Shown here piece after piece: positions 5,591 to 11,885 of a DNA stretch of 11,885 bases (its first letter is position 1; each line of letters opens with the position of its first letter). The DNA is from Clostridium sp. (GTDB lineage: Bacteria; Bacillota; Clostridia; Acetivibrionales; Acetivibrionaceae). Both the position numbers and the translations under genes were made by a program. The stretch spans positions 1-11,885 of the forward strand of contig DUVG01000181.1 of NCBI GenBank assembly GCA_012841175.1. The letters are read 5' to 3'. The notes below the pieces were generated by a model. That model was not told the DNA's origin, searched no databases, and saw only the letters and a program-made list of their open reading frames with translations.

Positions 5591-6979
5591 ATGAACAAAC
5601 AGTATATTAAAAAAGGTGTAGCAGTTATACTAAGCGTACTTATGACAGCTTCACTTTTAGTTGGTTGCGGTAAAAGTGGTGAAGAAAAAAATCCACAACC
5701 AACAGATCCTGTGGAAACTAATCAACAAGGCGGAGAAAACAAAACAGGTGGAGAAGATGAAGGGAAAGAATTATCTGGAACACTTACATTTATGCACTTT
5801 AATCCTGATGAAGGACCTGCATTGGCAAAAGCATTTGAAGATAAGTATCCAGGTGTAAAGGTTGAAGTTGAAATTATAACTGACCAAAATGATACTTACC
5901 TTAATGCAATTACAGCTAATATTAGAACAGGAACAGATGTTCCAGACGTTTTTGCAGCAGAGGCAGCTTTTGTTAAGAGACTTGTTAACGTAGATGGTGG
6001 ATATGAAGATTTATCACAAGCACCTTATAATGCAGAAGATTTAAACGATAAACTACTTCCTTTTACAATTGATATCGGAAGAAGTGAAGATGGTAAAATA
6101 AGAGCATTATCCCATCAGGGAACACCATCTGCTATCGGATACAAGAGAAGTCTTGCAACAGAACATTTAGGAACAGATGATCCTGATGAAATTGCAAAAA
6201 TGTTTGCAAGCAAAGAAAAAATTCTTGAAACAGCAGAAAAGCTAGATAAAGCTGGCGTTAACATTTTCCCTGGTTGGAACGAAGTTATGAGAATTTATCT
6301 TGGTGCACGTGACAAAGGTTGGGTTGTTGACGGCAAGCTTGTAATCGACGACAAAGTACATGAAATGATAGATCTTGTAAAAGAATTAAGAGACAAAGGT
6401 TACGAAGGCGAAATAAATGCTTGGACTAACCAATGGTCAGCAGCAATTGAAGATGAAGAAAACTTTGCATGGGCAATTCCAACTTGGGGATTGAGATGGA
6501 TAATTATATCTTCAATGGAAGGCGAATTAGAAAATCCTAAGGCTTCAGCAGGCGAATGGGGATTAGCACATGCGTCTACACCATATTCATGGGGTGGAAC
6601 ATGGTTCGGTATATCACAAGATAGTGAAAATAAAGAACTTGCTTGGGAATTTATTAAATTCTTAACACTTGATGAAGAACAGGCAGAAAAACATGCAAGA
6701 GAAACTGGTGACTTTACTAGTAACTTAGCAGTAATAGATAAACTTGCAAATGATGATGAATTTGTACATTCATTAATCGGCCAAAACCCATATGTATTCT
6801 ACAAACCAATCATAGATCAAATTAAAGGAGATCTCCTAACTCAATATGATGGTACTATTGAATCAGCTTTCCAAAACGCAATGGATTCATATTTAGCAGG
6901 TAATATAACTAAAGACCAAATGTTTGCTGATTTTAAAGCTAAAGTTAGAGATGCTTTCCCAGATTTAGAAGTTGAATAA
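5591..6979 (+). CDS. Sugar ABC transporter substrate-binding lipoprotein (family 1 solute-binding protein, CUT1 type)
   Basis: The 462-residue lipoprotein is tethered outside the membrane and delivers a carbohydrate to the permeases encoded next. A basic N terminus (MNKQYIKK), hydrophobic core and lipobox LVGC (23-26) give cleavage before Cys26. Residues 27-60 are a flexible Gly/Asn/Gln/Glu linker. Residues 61-460 form the binding domain, with LSGTLTFMHF opening the first strand, FEDKYPGVKVEVE (82-94), DVPDVFAAEA (116-125) and PYSWGGTWFGIS (331-342). About ten tryptophans fall at 229-352, typical of stacking against sugar rings. The ATG at 5591 has AAGGGGG at 5577-5583, 7 bases upstream. Codon use looks less AT-biased than in the iron-sulfur cassette, consistent with high expression. 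The ligand cannot be read from sequence; malto- or cello-oligosaccharides are the natural guesses given the neighbours. Confidence 0.93.
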   Translation: MNKQYIKKGVAVILSVLMTASLLVGCGKSGEEKNPQPTDPVETNQQGGENKTGGEDEGKELSGTLTFMHFNPDEGPALAKAFEDKYPGVKVEVEIITDQNDTYLNAITANIRTGTDVPDVFAAEAAFVKRLVNVDGGYEDLSQAPYNAEDLNDKLLPFTIDIGRSEDGKIRALSHQGTPSAIGYKRSLATEHLGTDDPDEIAKMFASKEKILETAEKLDKAGVNIFPGWNEVMRIYLGARDKGWVVDGKLVIDDKVHEMIDLVKELRDKGYEGEINAWTNQWSAAIEDEENFAWAIPTWGLRWIIISSMEGELENPKASAGEWGLAHASTPYSWGGTWFGISQDSENKELAWEFIKFLTLDEEQAEKHARETGDFTSNLAVIDKLANDDEFVHSLIGQNPYVFYKPIIDQIKGDLLTQYDGTIESAFQNAMDSYLAGNITKDQMFADFKAKVRDAFPDLEVE

Positions 6980-7025
6980 TTTCTATATATAATAGAATTA
7001 TTAAAATAGTTTTTTATTAGTTACA

Positions 7026-7058
7026 TTGCCCTATTGCCCAATGTGGGTAATAGGGCAA
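7026..7058 (+). promoter_or_regulatory. GC-rich intercistronic hairpin between binding-protein and permease genes
   Basis: Arms 7026-7040 (TTGCCCTATTGCCCA) and 7044-7058 pair over 15 positions with one G-U, around a 3-base loop. It is far more GC-rich than its surroundings and has no T-run after it. It probably acts as an mRNA 3'-end stabiliser or partial terminator, keeping binding-protein expression above permease expression, as known for other binding-protein-dependent operons. Confidence 0.75.
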
Positions 7059-7071
7059 AGATTTTGAGTAT

Positions 7072-7077
7072 AGGAGG
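7072..7077 (+). promoter_or_regulatory. Ribosome binding site that sets a TTG start for the first permease
   Basis: AGGAGG is directly followed by an in-frame GTG at 7078, which is too close to serve as start. TTG at 7087 lies 9 bases downstream, the normal distance, and gives MFKNAFKADKYAH. The next ATG (codon 26 of this frame) would remove part of the first membrane helix. Confidence 0.7.
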
Positions 7078-7086
7078 GTGTATCCT

Positions 7087-8001
7087 TTGTTTAAAAATGC
7101 ATTTAAAGCTGATAAATATGCCCACTGGGGATATATATTCATATTTCCCTTCTTTGCAATAATGGCTGTCTTTATACTGTACCCAATAGTAAATACATTT
7201 ATTTTAAGCTTTACTAGCTGGGAAGGAGGAAGAGCCCCAGCAGAGTTTATTGGTTTAGCTAACTATAAACGTCTTTTTCAAGACATTGCATCAGGAGGAT
7301 TTTTCCTTCAAAGTGTAGGCAATACTTGGATAATGTGGATTATGAACGTAATACCTCAATTTATCTCAGCATTGGCATTAGCAGTATTATTAACAGGTAG
7401 AGATTTCAAAGGCAAAGATGTGTTTAGGGCAATTTTTTATCTGCCAAATCTTATAACTATGGCATCAGTAGGTGCGTTGTTTTTATTCCTTCTTGATTAT
7501 CCAGGGGGAGTTATGAACAATATTTTAATCCGGCTTAATATTTTAGAAAAACCTTTTAACTTCCTTCAAAATGTTTGGGCAACAAGGATAACTATATCTA
7601 CTGCTCTGACTTGGATGTGGTTTGGTTACACAATGATAATTTTTATGGCTGGAATAAAAGCTATACCAGAAGAATTTTATGAAGCTGCTACAGTTGATGG
7701 AGCAGGCAAATGGAAGGTATTTACTAATATAACTCTTCCTTTACTTAAACCTATAATGTTATATCAGGTTGTTACATCAATAATTGGTGGTCTTAGTATG
7801 TTTGACTTACCTTTTGTTCTAACTCAAGGAAATGGTGGTCCTCAAAGTTCAGCAACTACTATGGTTATGAATGTATATAATCAAGCTTTTAGGAGTTATA
7901 ATTTTGGTTATTCATCAGCAGTTGCCATTGGATTATTTGTTCATATATTTATAATTGTATTTATTGCTATTAAGTTTATAAGACCACAGGACATGGAATA
8001 A
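7087..8001 (+). CDS. Sugar ABC transporter permease, MalF/UgpA/MsmF type
   Basis: The 304-residue inner-membrane subunit forms the transport channel together with the second permease. It shows about six hydrophobic segments, near residues 14-40, 80-103, 115-137, 168-190, 224-240 and 275-297. The cytoplasmic coupling loop (EAA motif) is at 199-222: EAATVDGAGKWKVF followed by ITLPLLKP, the part that docks on the ATPase. FIGLANYKRLF (54-64) is a family signature of the first periplasmic region. The TTG start at 7087 is chosen from the spacing to AGGAGG at 7072-7077. It follows the binding-protein gene after a GC-rich hairpin, and the next permease gene starts 21 bases after its stop. Pfam family BPD_transp_1 is expected. 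Sugar specificity is not visible. Confidence 0.93.
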   Translation: MFKNAFKADKYAHWGYIFIFPFFAIMAVFILYPIVNTFILSFTSWEGGRAPAEFIGLANYKRLFQDIASGGFFLQSVGNTWIMWIMNVIPQFISALALAVLLTGRDFKGKDVFRAIFYLPNLITMASVGALFLFLLDYPGGVMNNILIRLNILEKPFNFLQNVWATRITISTALTWMWFGYTMIIFMAGIKAIPEEFYEAATVDGAGKWKVFTNITLPLLKPIMLYQVVTSIIGGLSMFDLPFVLTQGNGGPQSSATTMVMNVYNQAFRSYNFGYSSAVAIGLFVHIFIIVFIAIKFIRPQDME

Positions 8002-8022
8002 AGGGAAAGGAGGAAAGAAATA

Positions 8023-8898
8023 GTGAGTAATTTATCTACTAATAACGGTTTAAATATTCAAAAAGTTAAAAAAACTTCTAAGATTAAATTTTCTACTATA
8101 TTAATTTATCTTGGACTTTTTATATTAGCTATACTTTGCTTTTTGCCATTTTACTTCATGATAATTAATGCAACACACACCAATGCTTCCATTGCAAAGG
8201 GTGTTAACTTACTACCTGGTGCTAGAGCAATTGCAAACTATAAGACAATGAGTACACGTGCTAATATATGGAGAGGATTTTTAAATAGTATTATTGTTAC
8301 AGGTTCAAGTACAGCTTTATTAGCTTATGTTGGTACCGCAACTGCATATGGTTTTTCAAAATTTAAATTCCCAGGGAGTAAAGCTTTGTTTTGGGTAATA
8401 TTGAGTACCATGATGGTTCCTCCTCAGTTAGGAATTATTGGTTTTTATAATGTAATTGTTAAATTGGATTTATTAAATAACTTTCTTGCACTAATATTAC
8501 CGGCGATAGCAAATGCTCAGTTTGTATTTTTTGTTAAGCAGTATATGGATGGAAATTTACCTAAGTCTATACTTGAATCTGCAAGAATAGACGGGGCATC
8601 TGAAATTAGAATATTTAACAAAATAGTATTCCCTTTAGCTACTCCTGCGATTGCAACAATGGGGATGTTTGCTTTCATTTTCCAATGGAATCAATTATTA
8701 ATTCCACAGATTGTTTTAAGGAAAGATACTTTAAGAACAGTTCCTATTATGGTTGCAAATGCAAGAGGAATATATCGTACAGACTTTGCTCCGGCATATA
8801 TGGCTGTTGCTCTTTCTGTAATGCCTTTAATAATTGTATTTATGTTCTTCTCTAAGTATATAATTGGAGGAATGACAGCAGGTGCAGTTAAAGGATAA
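8023..8898 (+). CDS. Sugar ABC transporter permease, MalG/UgpE/MsmG type
   Basis: The 291-residue inner-membrane subunit pairs with the preceding permease. An N-terminal cytoplasmic basic tail (1-22) leads into a strong first helix (24-49). Further hydrophobic segments fall near 88-110, 121-142, 151-171, 203-225 and 257-281. The coupling loop is at 185-206: ESARIDGASEIRIF, then IVFPLATPAI; LESARIDGAS is a good match to the MalG-side EAA motif. The GTG at 8023 is set by an excellent AAAGGAGG at 8006-8013, 9 bases away; no better ATG exists upstream of the first helix. This is the last gene of the operon and a terminator follows at 8988-9025. No ATPase gene is linked, so a shared MsmK/MalK-type ATPase encoded elsewhere is presumably used, as is common in Firmicutes. 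Confidence 0.93.
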   Translation: MSNLSTNNGLNIQKVKKTSKIKFSTILIYLGLFILAILCFLPFYFMIINATHTNASIAKGVNLLPGARAIANYKTMSTRANIWRGFLNSIIVTGSSTALLAYVGTATAYGFSKFKFPGSKALFWVILSTMMVPPQLGIIGFYNVIVKLDLLNNFLALILPAIANAQFVFFVKQYMDGNLPKSILESARIDGASEIRIFNKIVFPLATPAIATMGMFAFIFQWNQLLIPQIVLRKDTLRTVPIMVANARGIYRTDFAPAYMAVALSVMPLIIVFMFFSKYIIGGMTAGAVKG

Positions 8899-8941
8899 GT
8901 CTACAAAAAATACAAGCTATTATTAAATAATAGATGACAAA

Positions 8942-8976
8942 AGTTTTTAAAATTCTCAGAAAAAAAGTTAAAAACT
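8942..8976. repeat. AT-rich inverted repeat after the transporter operon
   Basis: AGTTTTTAA (8942-8950) is the exact reverse complement of TTAAAAACT (8968-8976), with a 17-base loop. It contains few G/C pairs and would be weak as an RNA hairpin. It may only reflect low complexity beside the real terminator. Confidence 0.35.
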
Positions 8977-8987
8977 AATACAAATAA

Positions 8988-9025
8988 GAGCTCAACATTT
9001 TATCGTGTTGAGCTTAAATTTTTTT
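8988..9025 (+). terminator. Rho-independent terminator of the transporter operon
   Basis: AGCTCAACA (8989-8997) pairs perfectly with TGTTGAGCT (9006-9014), extended by a G-U pair at 8988/9015, and is followed by a run of seven T (9019-9025). On the minus strand the same stem is followed by a T-rich stretch, so it may also stop transcripts from the convergent phosphorylase gene. Confidence 0.85.
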
Positions 9026-9064
9026 GTTAAAAAACTTTATTATTTTATACAGTGGGATTTATTT

Positions 9065-9108
9065 TATAACTTAAAGGTAGGGAGGAGAACCTCCACCTTT
9101 AAGTTATA
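9065..9108. repeat. Long perfect hairpin between convergent genes
   Basis: Fourteen bases at 9065-9078 are the exact reverse complement of 9095-9108. Inside, GGAGG (9081-9085) pairs with CCTCC (9090-9094) around the loop AGAA, leaving a 2-base bulge (9079-9080). Neither side has a strong T-run (only four T at 9111-9114), so it is not a textbook terminator. It lies 42 bases beyond the phosphorylase stop codon and could protect or end that mRNA. Confidence 0.7.
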
Positions 9109-9150
9109 TGTTTTAGAATTAAGTAAAAGAGTTTAACTAATTTTAATCAT

Positions 9151-11718
9151 TTATTGTACTGCCCATCTTATTAAAGGTAGATCAAACTTATTTAATAAAT
9201 CGGGATGATTTGGTATTACTCTAAAAGTATATCCATATTCTCCACCTTCAAAAAGAGTTAGATTTGCAGAATACTTGTAAGTGTTGTCAGATATTTTTTC
9301 TTCTAACTGCATATCAACTATATCTGGATTTTCTATGGTATTATCATTACCTACATTTCCATAGTAAATCTGAACTTTAACACTTGATGGTTCAATATTT
9401 CCTAGTCGCACTGATGCGTGTATAGGTATTGCCTCTCCTGATATAAAGTTTTTGTTATTTAGTTGGGTTATTTGCTTATCAGGAATAATATCCACCTGTG
9501 GCCATTCTTTTTCCACATACTTTTTCCAGTTAGATAGTTCAGATGCAAGTTTAAAGTTATTTGATATTTGTTTATCAACTCTCTCCATTAAAGGAACATA
9601 ATACTTGTTTGTGTAGTCTTGAACCATTCTGTGAGTACTAAACAAGCTTGTATTTGATTTTATAGATTCCTTCATAACTTCAACCCATTTTTCAGGTATA
9701 CCCTTTTCATTTCTTTCAAAAAAGGCAGGGATAATTTGTTTTTCAAGTATGTTATAAATTGATTCGCTATCTGCATTATCTTGGTGGTATTCATTGTCGT
9801 AGAAAGTCTCATCTCCAATAGCCCAACCATTTTTTCCATTGTAACCTTCACACCACCAGCCATCTAAAACGCTGAAATTAACAATTCCATTAATACAAAC
9901 TTTCTGACCACTTGTTCCACTAGCTTCTAGAGGTCTACGTGGATTATTAAGCCATATATCCACTCCTTGCACTAAGTTACGAGCAAGTGTCATATTATAG
10001 TTTTCAACTAAAACAACTTTTCCATGAAAGCCTTCTTGTTTTGCAATATCGTTGATATGTTTGATTATTTCATGTGCTGGTGCGTCAGCAGGGTGAGCTT
10101 TTCCAGCAAATATAATTTGAACAGGTCTTTCAGGGTCATTAAGTATTTTTTGAATTCTAGCTACATCTCTAAATATTAAATTTGCTCTTTTATAAGTTGC
10201 AAATCTTCTAGCAAATCCAATTGTCAGTGCATTAGAATCAAGGAGAGTATCAACTTCCTTAATTCTTTCTATAGACTCGTTATTGGCTATTCTTTGTTCT
10301 TTAAGTTTTTCACGAACAAATCCAATCATTTTTGTTTTTAATACACAGTGAGACTTCCATAAGTCTTCTGCAGGGATATCATCAACTTTATCCCACACAC
10401 TATTTTCATAGAGTTTTTCAGACCAATCACTATCAAGATATTTATCATACAAATACTTAATTGTTGGTGACAGCCAAGTAAGAGTATGAATACCATTGGT
10501 AATGTGACCAATAGGAATTTCATCCTCAGGAATTCCAGGCCATACGTTTTTAAAAATGTTACGAGATACTGCGCCGTGAAGTTCACTAACTCCATTTCTT
10601 TGACCTGAAAGACTTAGAGCTAAAACAGTCATATTAAAGTTTTGGTGGTCACCAATTTTTAATCCTAAGTCTAAAAACTCATGTCTGCTTATTCCTAGAG
10701 AAGGCCAGTAATGACTAAAATACCTATCAATCATCTCTAAAGGGAAAACGTCATTTCCAGCAGGCACAGGTGTATGAGTGGTGAACACAACTGAAGATGA
10801 TACAACTTCTTTAGCTTCGTTAAATGGAAGTCTTTGATTTTGTACAAGTTTTCTAATGAGTTCAAGACCTAAAAAGGCTGAATGCCCCTCATTCATATGA
10901 TAAATAGTAGCTTTGATTCCTAAAGCATCAAGGACTTTAGAGCCTCCAATACCAAGGAAAATTTCTTGTTGAATTCGAGTTTCTTGGTCTCCACCATATA
11001 ATCTTGCAGTAAGTGCTCTGTCATTTGGATTATTGTGTTCGTGATCTGTATCCATTAAATATAGATTTATTCGGCCAATTTGCACATACCATACTTTAGC
11101 AAAGACTATACGACCAGGTAATTCTACCTCTATAGTAATTTGATTACCACTTTTATCTAAAGCTGGTCTAATAGGCAAATTAGATGTATTTAAATCAGTA
11201 AATATTGTTTCTTGCCATCCATCAGCATTAATGTGCTGGCTAAAATATCCTTGTTTATAAAAAAGTCCTATAGCAGTAAATGGTATTCCCAAGTCACTAG
11301 CGGACTTACAATGATCTCCCGATAAAACTCCTAGTCCACCTGAGTAAATAGGAAGAACTTCATTTAAACCGTATTCAGCAGAAAAGTATGCTACCATGTG
11401 ATCCTTTTTATCTGGAAAGTTTCTGCTAAACCATGTATCGGTTTCTTTCATGTAGGATTTATATTTTTCAACTACGTTTTTATACCTACTCATATAATCT
11501 GGATCGTTGACTTTTGCTTCTAATTTTTTTTGACTAACTTCTTTGAGGAATCTAACTGGATTTTTCCCGAGTTTTTCCCAAAGAGCAAGGTCAATTTCCC
11601 TGTAGAGGTCTATTGCATCGGAATTCCAAGACCACCACAAGTTATAAGCAATGTCTTTTAGTTTAGATAGTTCATCGGGGATAACAGCAGTTACAGTAAT
11701 TTTTCCAAAAAGATACAT
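9151..11718 (-). CDS. glgP: Alpha-glucan phosphorylase (GT35)
   Basis: The 855-residue cytoplasmic enzyme uses pyridoxal phosphate to release glucose-1-phosphate from alpha-1,4-glucan (glycogen or maltodextrin) with inorganic phosphate. The N-terminal domain (about 1-110) contains KDIAYNLWWSWN, typical of the DUF3417 subfamily found in many non-enteric bacteria. Then come YFSAEYGLNE (111-120), YSGGLGVLSGDH (125-136), HMNEGHSAFLGLE (274-286), TTHTPVPAGND (313-323), the phosphate-site region FARRFATYKRAN (502-513) and the PLP lysine Lys606 in EASGTSGQK (598-606), followed by VLDGWWCEGYNG. About 110 C-terminal residues (745-855) form a beta-rich domain usual for this subfamily. ATG at 11718 is preferred because GGAGG (11725-11729, minus strand) lies 6 bases before it; a GTG at 11724 directly abuts that site. 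The gene converges with the transporter operon, consistent with joint use of alpha-glucans. All key motifs look intact. Confidence 0.96.
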   Translation of the reverse strand: MYLFGKITVTAVIPDELSKLKDIAYNLWWSWNSDAIDLYREIDLALWEKLGKNPVRFLKEVSQKKLEAKVNDPDYMSRYKNVVEKYKSYMKETDTWFSRNFPDKKDHMVAYFSAEYGLNEVLPIYSGGLGVLSGDHCKSASDLGIPFTAIGLFYKQGYFSQHINADGWQETIFTDLNTSNLPIRPALDKSGNQITIEVELPGRIVFAKVWYVQIGRINLYLMDTDHEHNNPNDRALTARLYGGDQETRIQQEIFLGIGGSKVLDALGIKATIYHMNEGHSAFLGLELIRKLVQNQRLPFNEAKEVVSSSVVFTTHTPVPAGNDVFPLEMIDRYFSHYWPSLGISRHEFLDLGLKIGDHQNFNMTVLALSLSGQRNGVSELHGAVSRNIFKNVWPGIPEDEIPIGHITNGIHTLTWLSPTIKYLYDKYLDSDWSEKLYENSVWDKVDDIPAEDLWKSHCVLKTKMIGFVREKLKEQRIANNESIERIKEVDTLLDSNALTIGFARRFATYKRANLIFRDVARIQKILNDPERPVQIIFAGKAHPADAPAHEIIKHINDIAKQEGFHGKVVLVENYNMTLARNLVQGVDIWLNNPRRPLEASGTSGQKVCINGIVNFSVLDGWWCEGYNGKNGWAIGDETFYDNEYHQDNADSESIYNILEKQIIPAFFERNEKGIPEKWVEVMKESIKSNTSLFSTHRMVQDYTNKYYVPLMERVDKQISNNFKLASELSNWKKYVEKEWPQVDIIPDKQITQLNNKNFISGEAIPIHASVRLGNIEPSSVKVQIYYGNVGNDNTIENPDIVDMQLEEKISDNTYKYSANLTLFEGGEYGYTFRVIPNHPDLLNKFDLPLIRWAVQ

Positions 11719-11724
11719 AGGCAC

Positions 11725-11729
11725 CCTCC
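11725..11729 (-). promoter_or_regulatory. Ribosome binding site that sets the glgP start
   Basis: On the minus strand GGAGG is followed immediately by an in-frame GTG (11724-11722) and, after 6 bases, by ATG (11718-11716). Normal spacing selects the ATG, giving MYLFGKITVTA, two residues shorter than the GTG reading. Confidence 0.75.
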
Positions 11730-11803
11730 ATTTTAGTTTATGTTATATTATTATCCTCTTTCTAATAATAAATAACATAAATTTTTAAATATATTATATT
11801 TTT

Positions 11804-11833
11804 TATATAGCAGTTGATAAAACAAGCTGTAAA
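11804..11833 (-). promoter_or_regulatory. Candidate glgP promoter
   Basis: On the minus strand TTTACA (11833-11828) and TATATA (11809-11804) are 18 bases apart. Transcription would start near 11797, leaving a leader of about 80 bases. A TATAAT further downstream on this strand lacks a good -35 box. The region is very AT-rich, so confidence is moderate. Confidence 0.4.
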
Positions 11834-11843
11834 TGGATATAAT
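11814..11843 (+). promoter_or_regulatory. Candidate promoter reading rightwards out of the window
   Basis: TTGATA (11814-11819), 18-base spacer, perfect TATAAT (11838-11843) on the plus strand. It suggests a gene starting beyond 11885, transcribed divergently from glgP. The two candidate promoters overlap back to back. Confidence 0.5.
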
Positions 11844-11885
11844 AAACATCATGAATACTAGGTATATTATTTGCCAAATATCAAT

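Noticed and set aside
5661..5858. 65-codon plus-strand open frame in another frame inside the binding-protein gene
   Set aside because: Lys/Gln/Ile-rich shadow frame without a ribosome binding site, entirely within a confident lipoprotein gene.
7078..7086. GTG at 7078 as start of the first permease
   Set aside because: It directly abuts AGGAGG, leaving no spacer; TTG at 7087 has the proper 9-base distance.

Overview
This window looks like the chromosome of a low-GC, Gram-positive anaerobe of the Clostridia. The evidence is the strongly AT-rich composition, strong GGAGG-type ribosome binding sites, GTG and TTG starts, sigma-A promoters close to consensus, a lipoprotein signal peptide on the sugar-binding protein, and a 2-hydroxyacyl-CoA dehydratase activator-type ATPase typical of strict anaerobes. 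The gene mix recalls cellulolytic/saccharolytic clostridia of the Acetivibrio/Ruminiclostridium kind, but that assignment is an inference from memory and was not searched.

Layout: (1) 1-329, the 3' end of a class II fructose-bisphosphate aldolase gene, closed by a long hairpin terminator (354-403). (2) 525-1886, a membrane-anchored parvulin-type peptidyl-prolyl isomerase with a C-terminal TPR-like region. It has its own near-consensus promoter (436-464) and terminator (1934-1970). (3) 2082-5119, three overlapping co-directional genes. Two are distant paralogs of the DUF2229/COG3580 and COG3581 type. The third is a BadF/BadG/HgdC-type ATPase (COG1924) with intact iron-sulfur cysteines and an extra C-terminal four-cysteine module. 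No classical dehydratase subunits accompany them, so the substrate is unknown. (4) 5120-5590, a 471-base gene-free stretch with an exact consensus promoter, a second tandem promoter, three AT-rich direct repeats and two leader hairpins. (5) 5591-8898, a CUT1-type sugar ABC transporter operon (lipoprotein binding protein, then two permeases) without its ATPase. A GC-rich hairpin separates the binding protein from the permeases. (6) 8899-9150, a convergent intergenic region with three inverted repeats, one of them a good terminator. (7) 9151-11718 on the minus strand, a full-length alpha-glucan phosphorylase. (8) 11719-11885, its upstream region, with back-to-back divergent promoter candidates; one reads out of the window to the right.

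Working together: the ABC transporter probably imports an oligosaccharide, glucan phosphorylase makes glucose-1-phosphate from intracellular alpha-glucan, and the aldolase belongs to glycolysis, so the flanks form a carbohydrate-catabolism neighbourhood. The three-gene iron-sulfur/ATPase cassette in the middle is the least understood part. It resembles an ATP-driven low-potential electron-transfer machine made of one ATPase and two D-component-like partners. I see no transposons, phage genes, CRISPR arrays, tRNA or rRNA genes.
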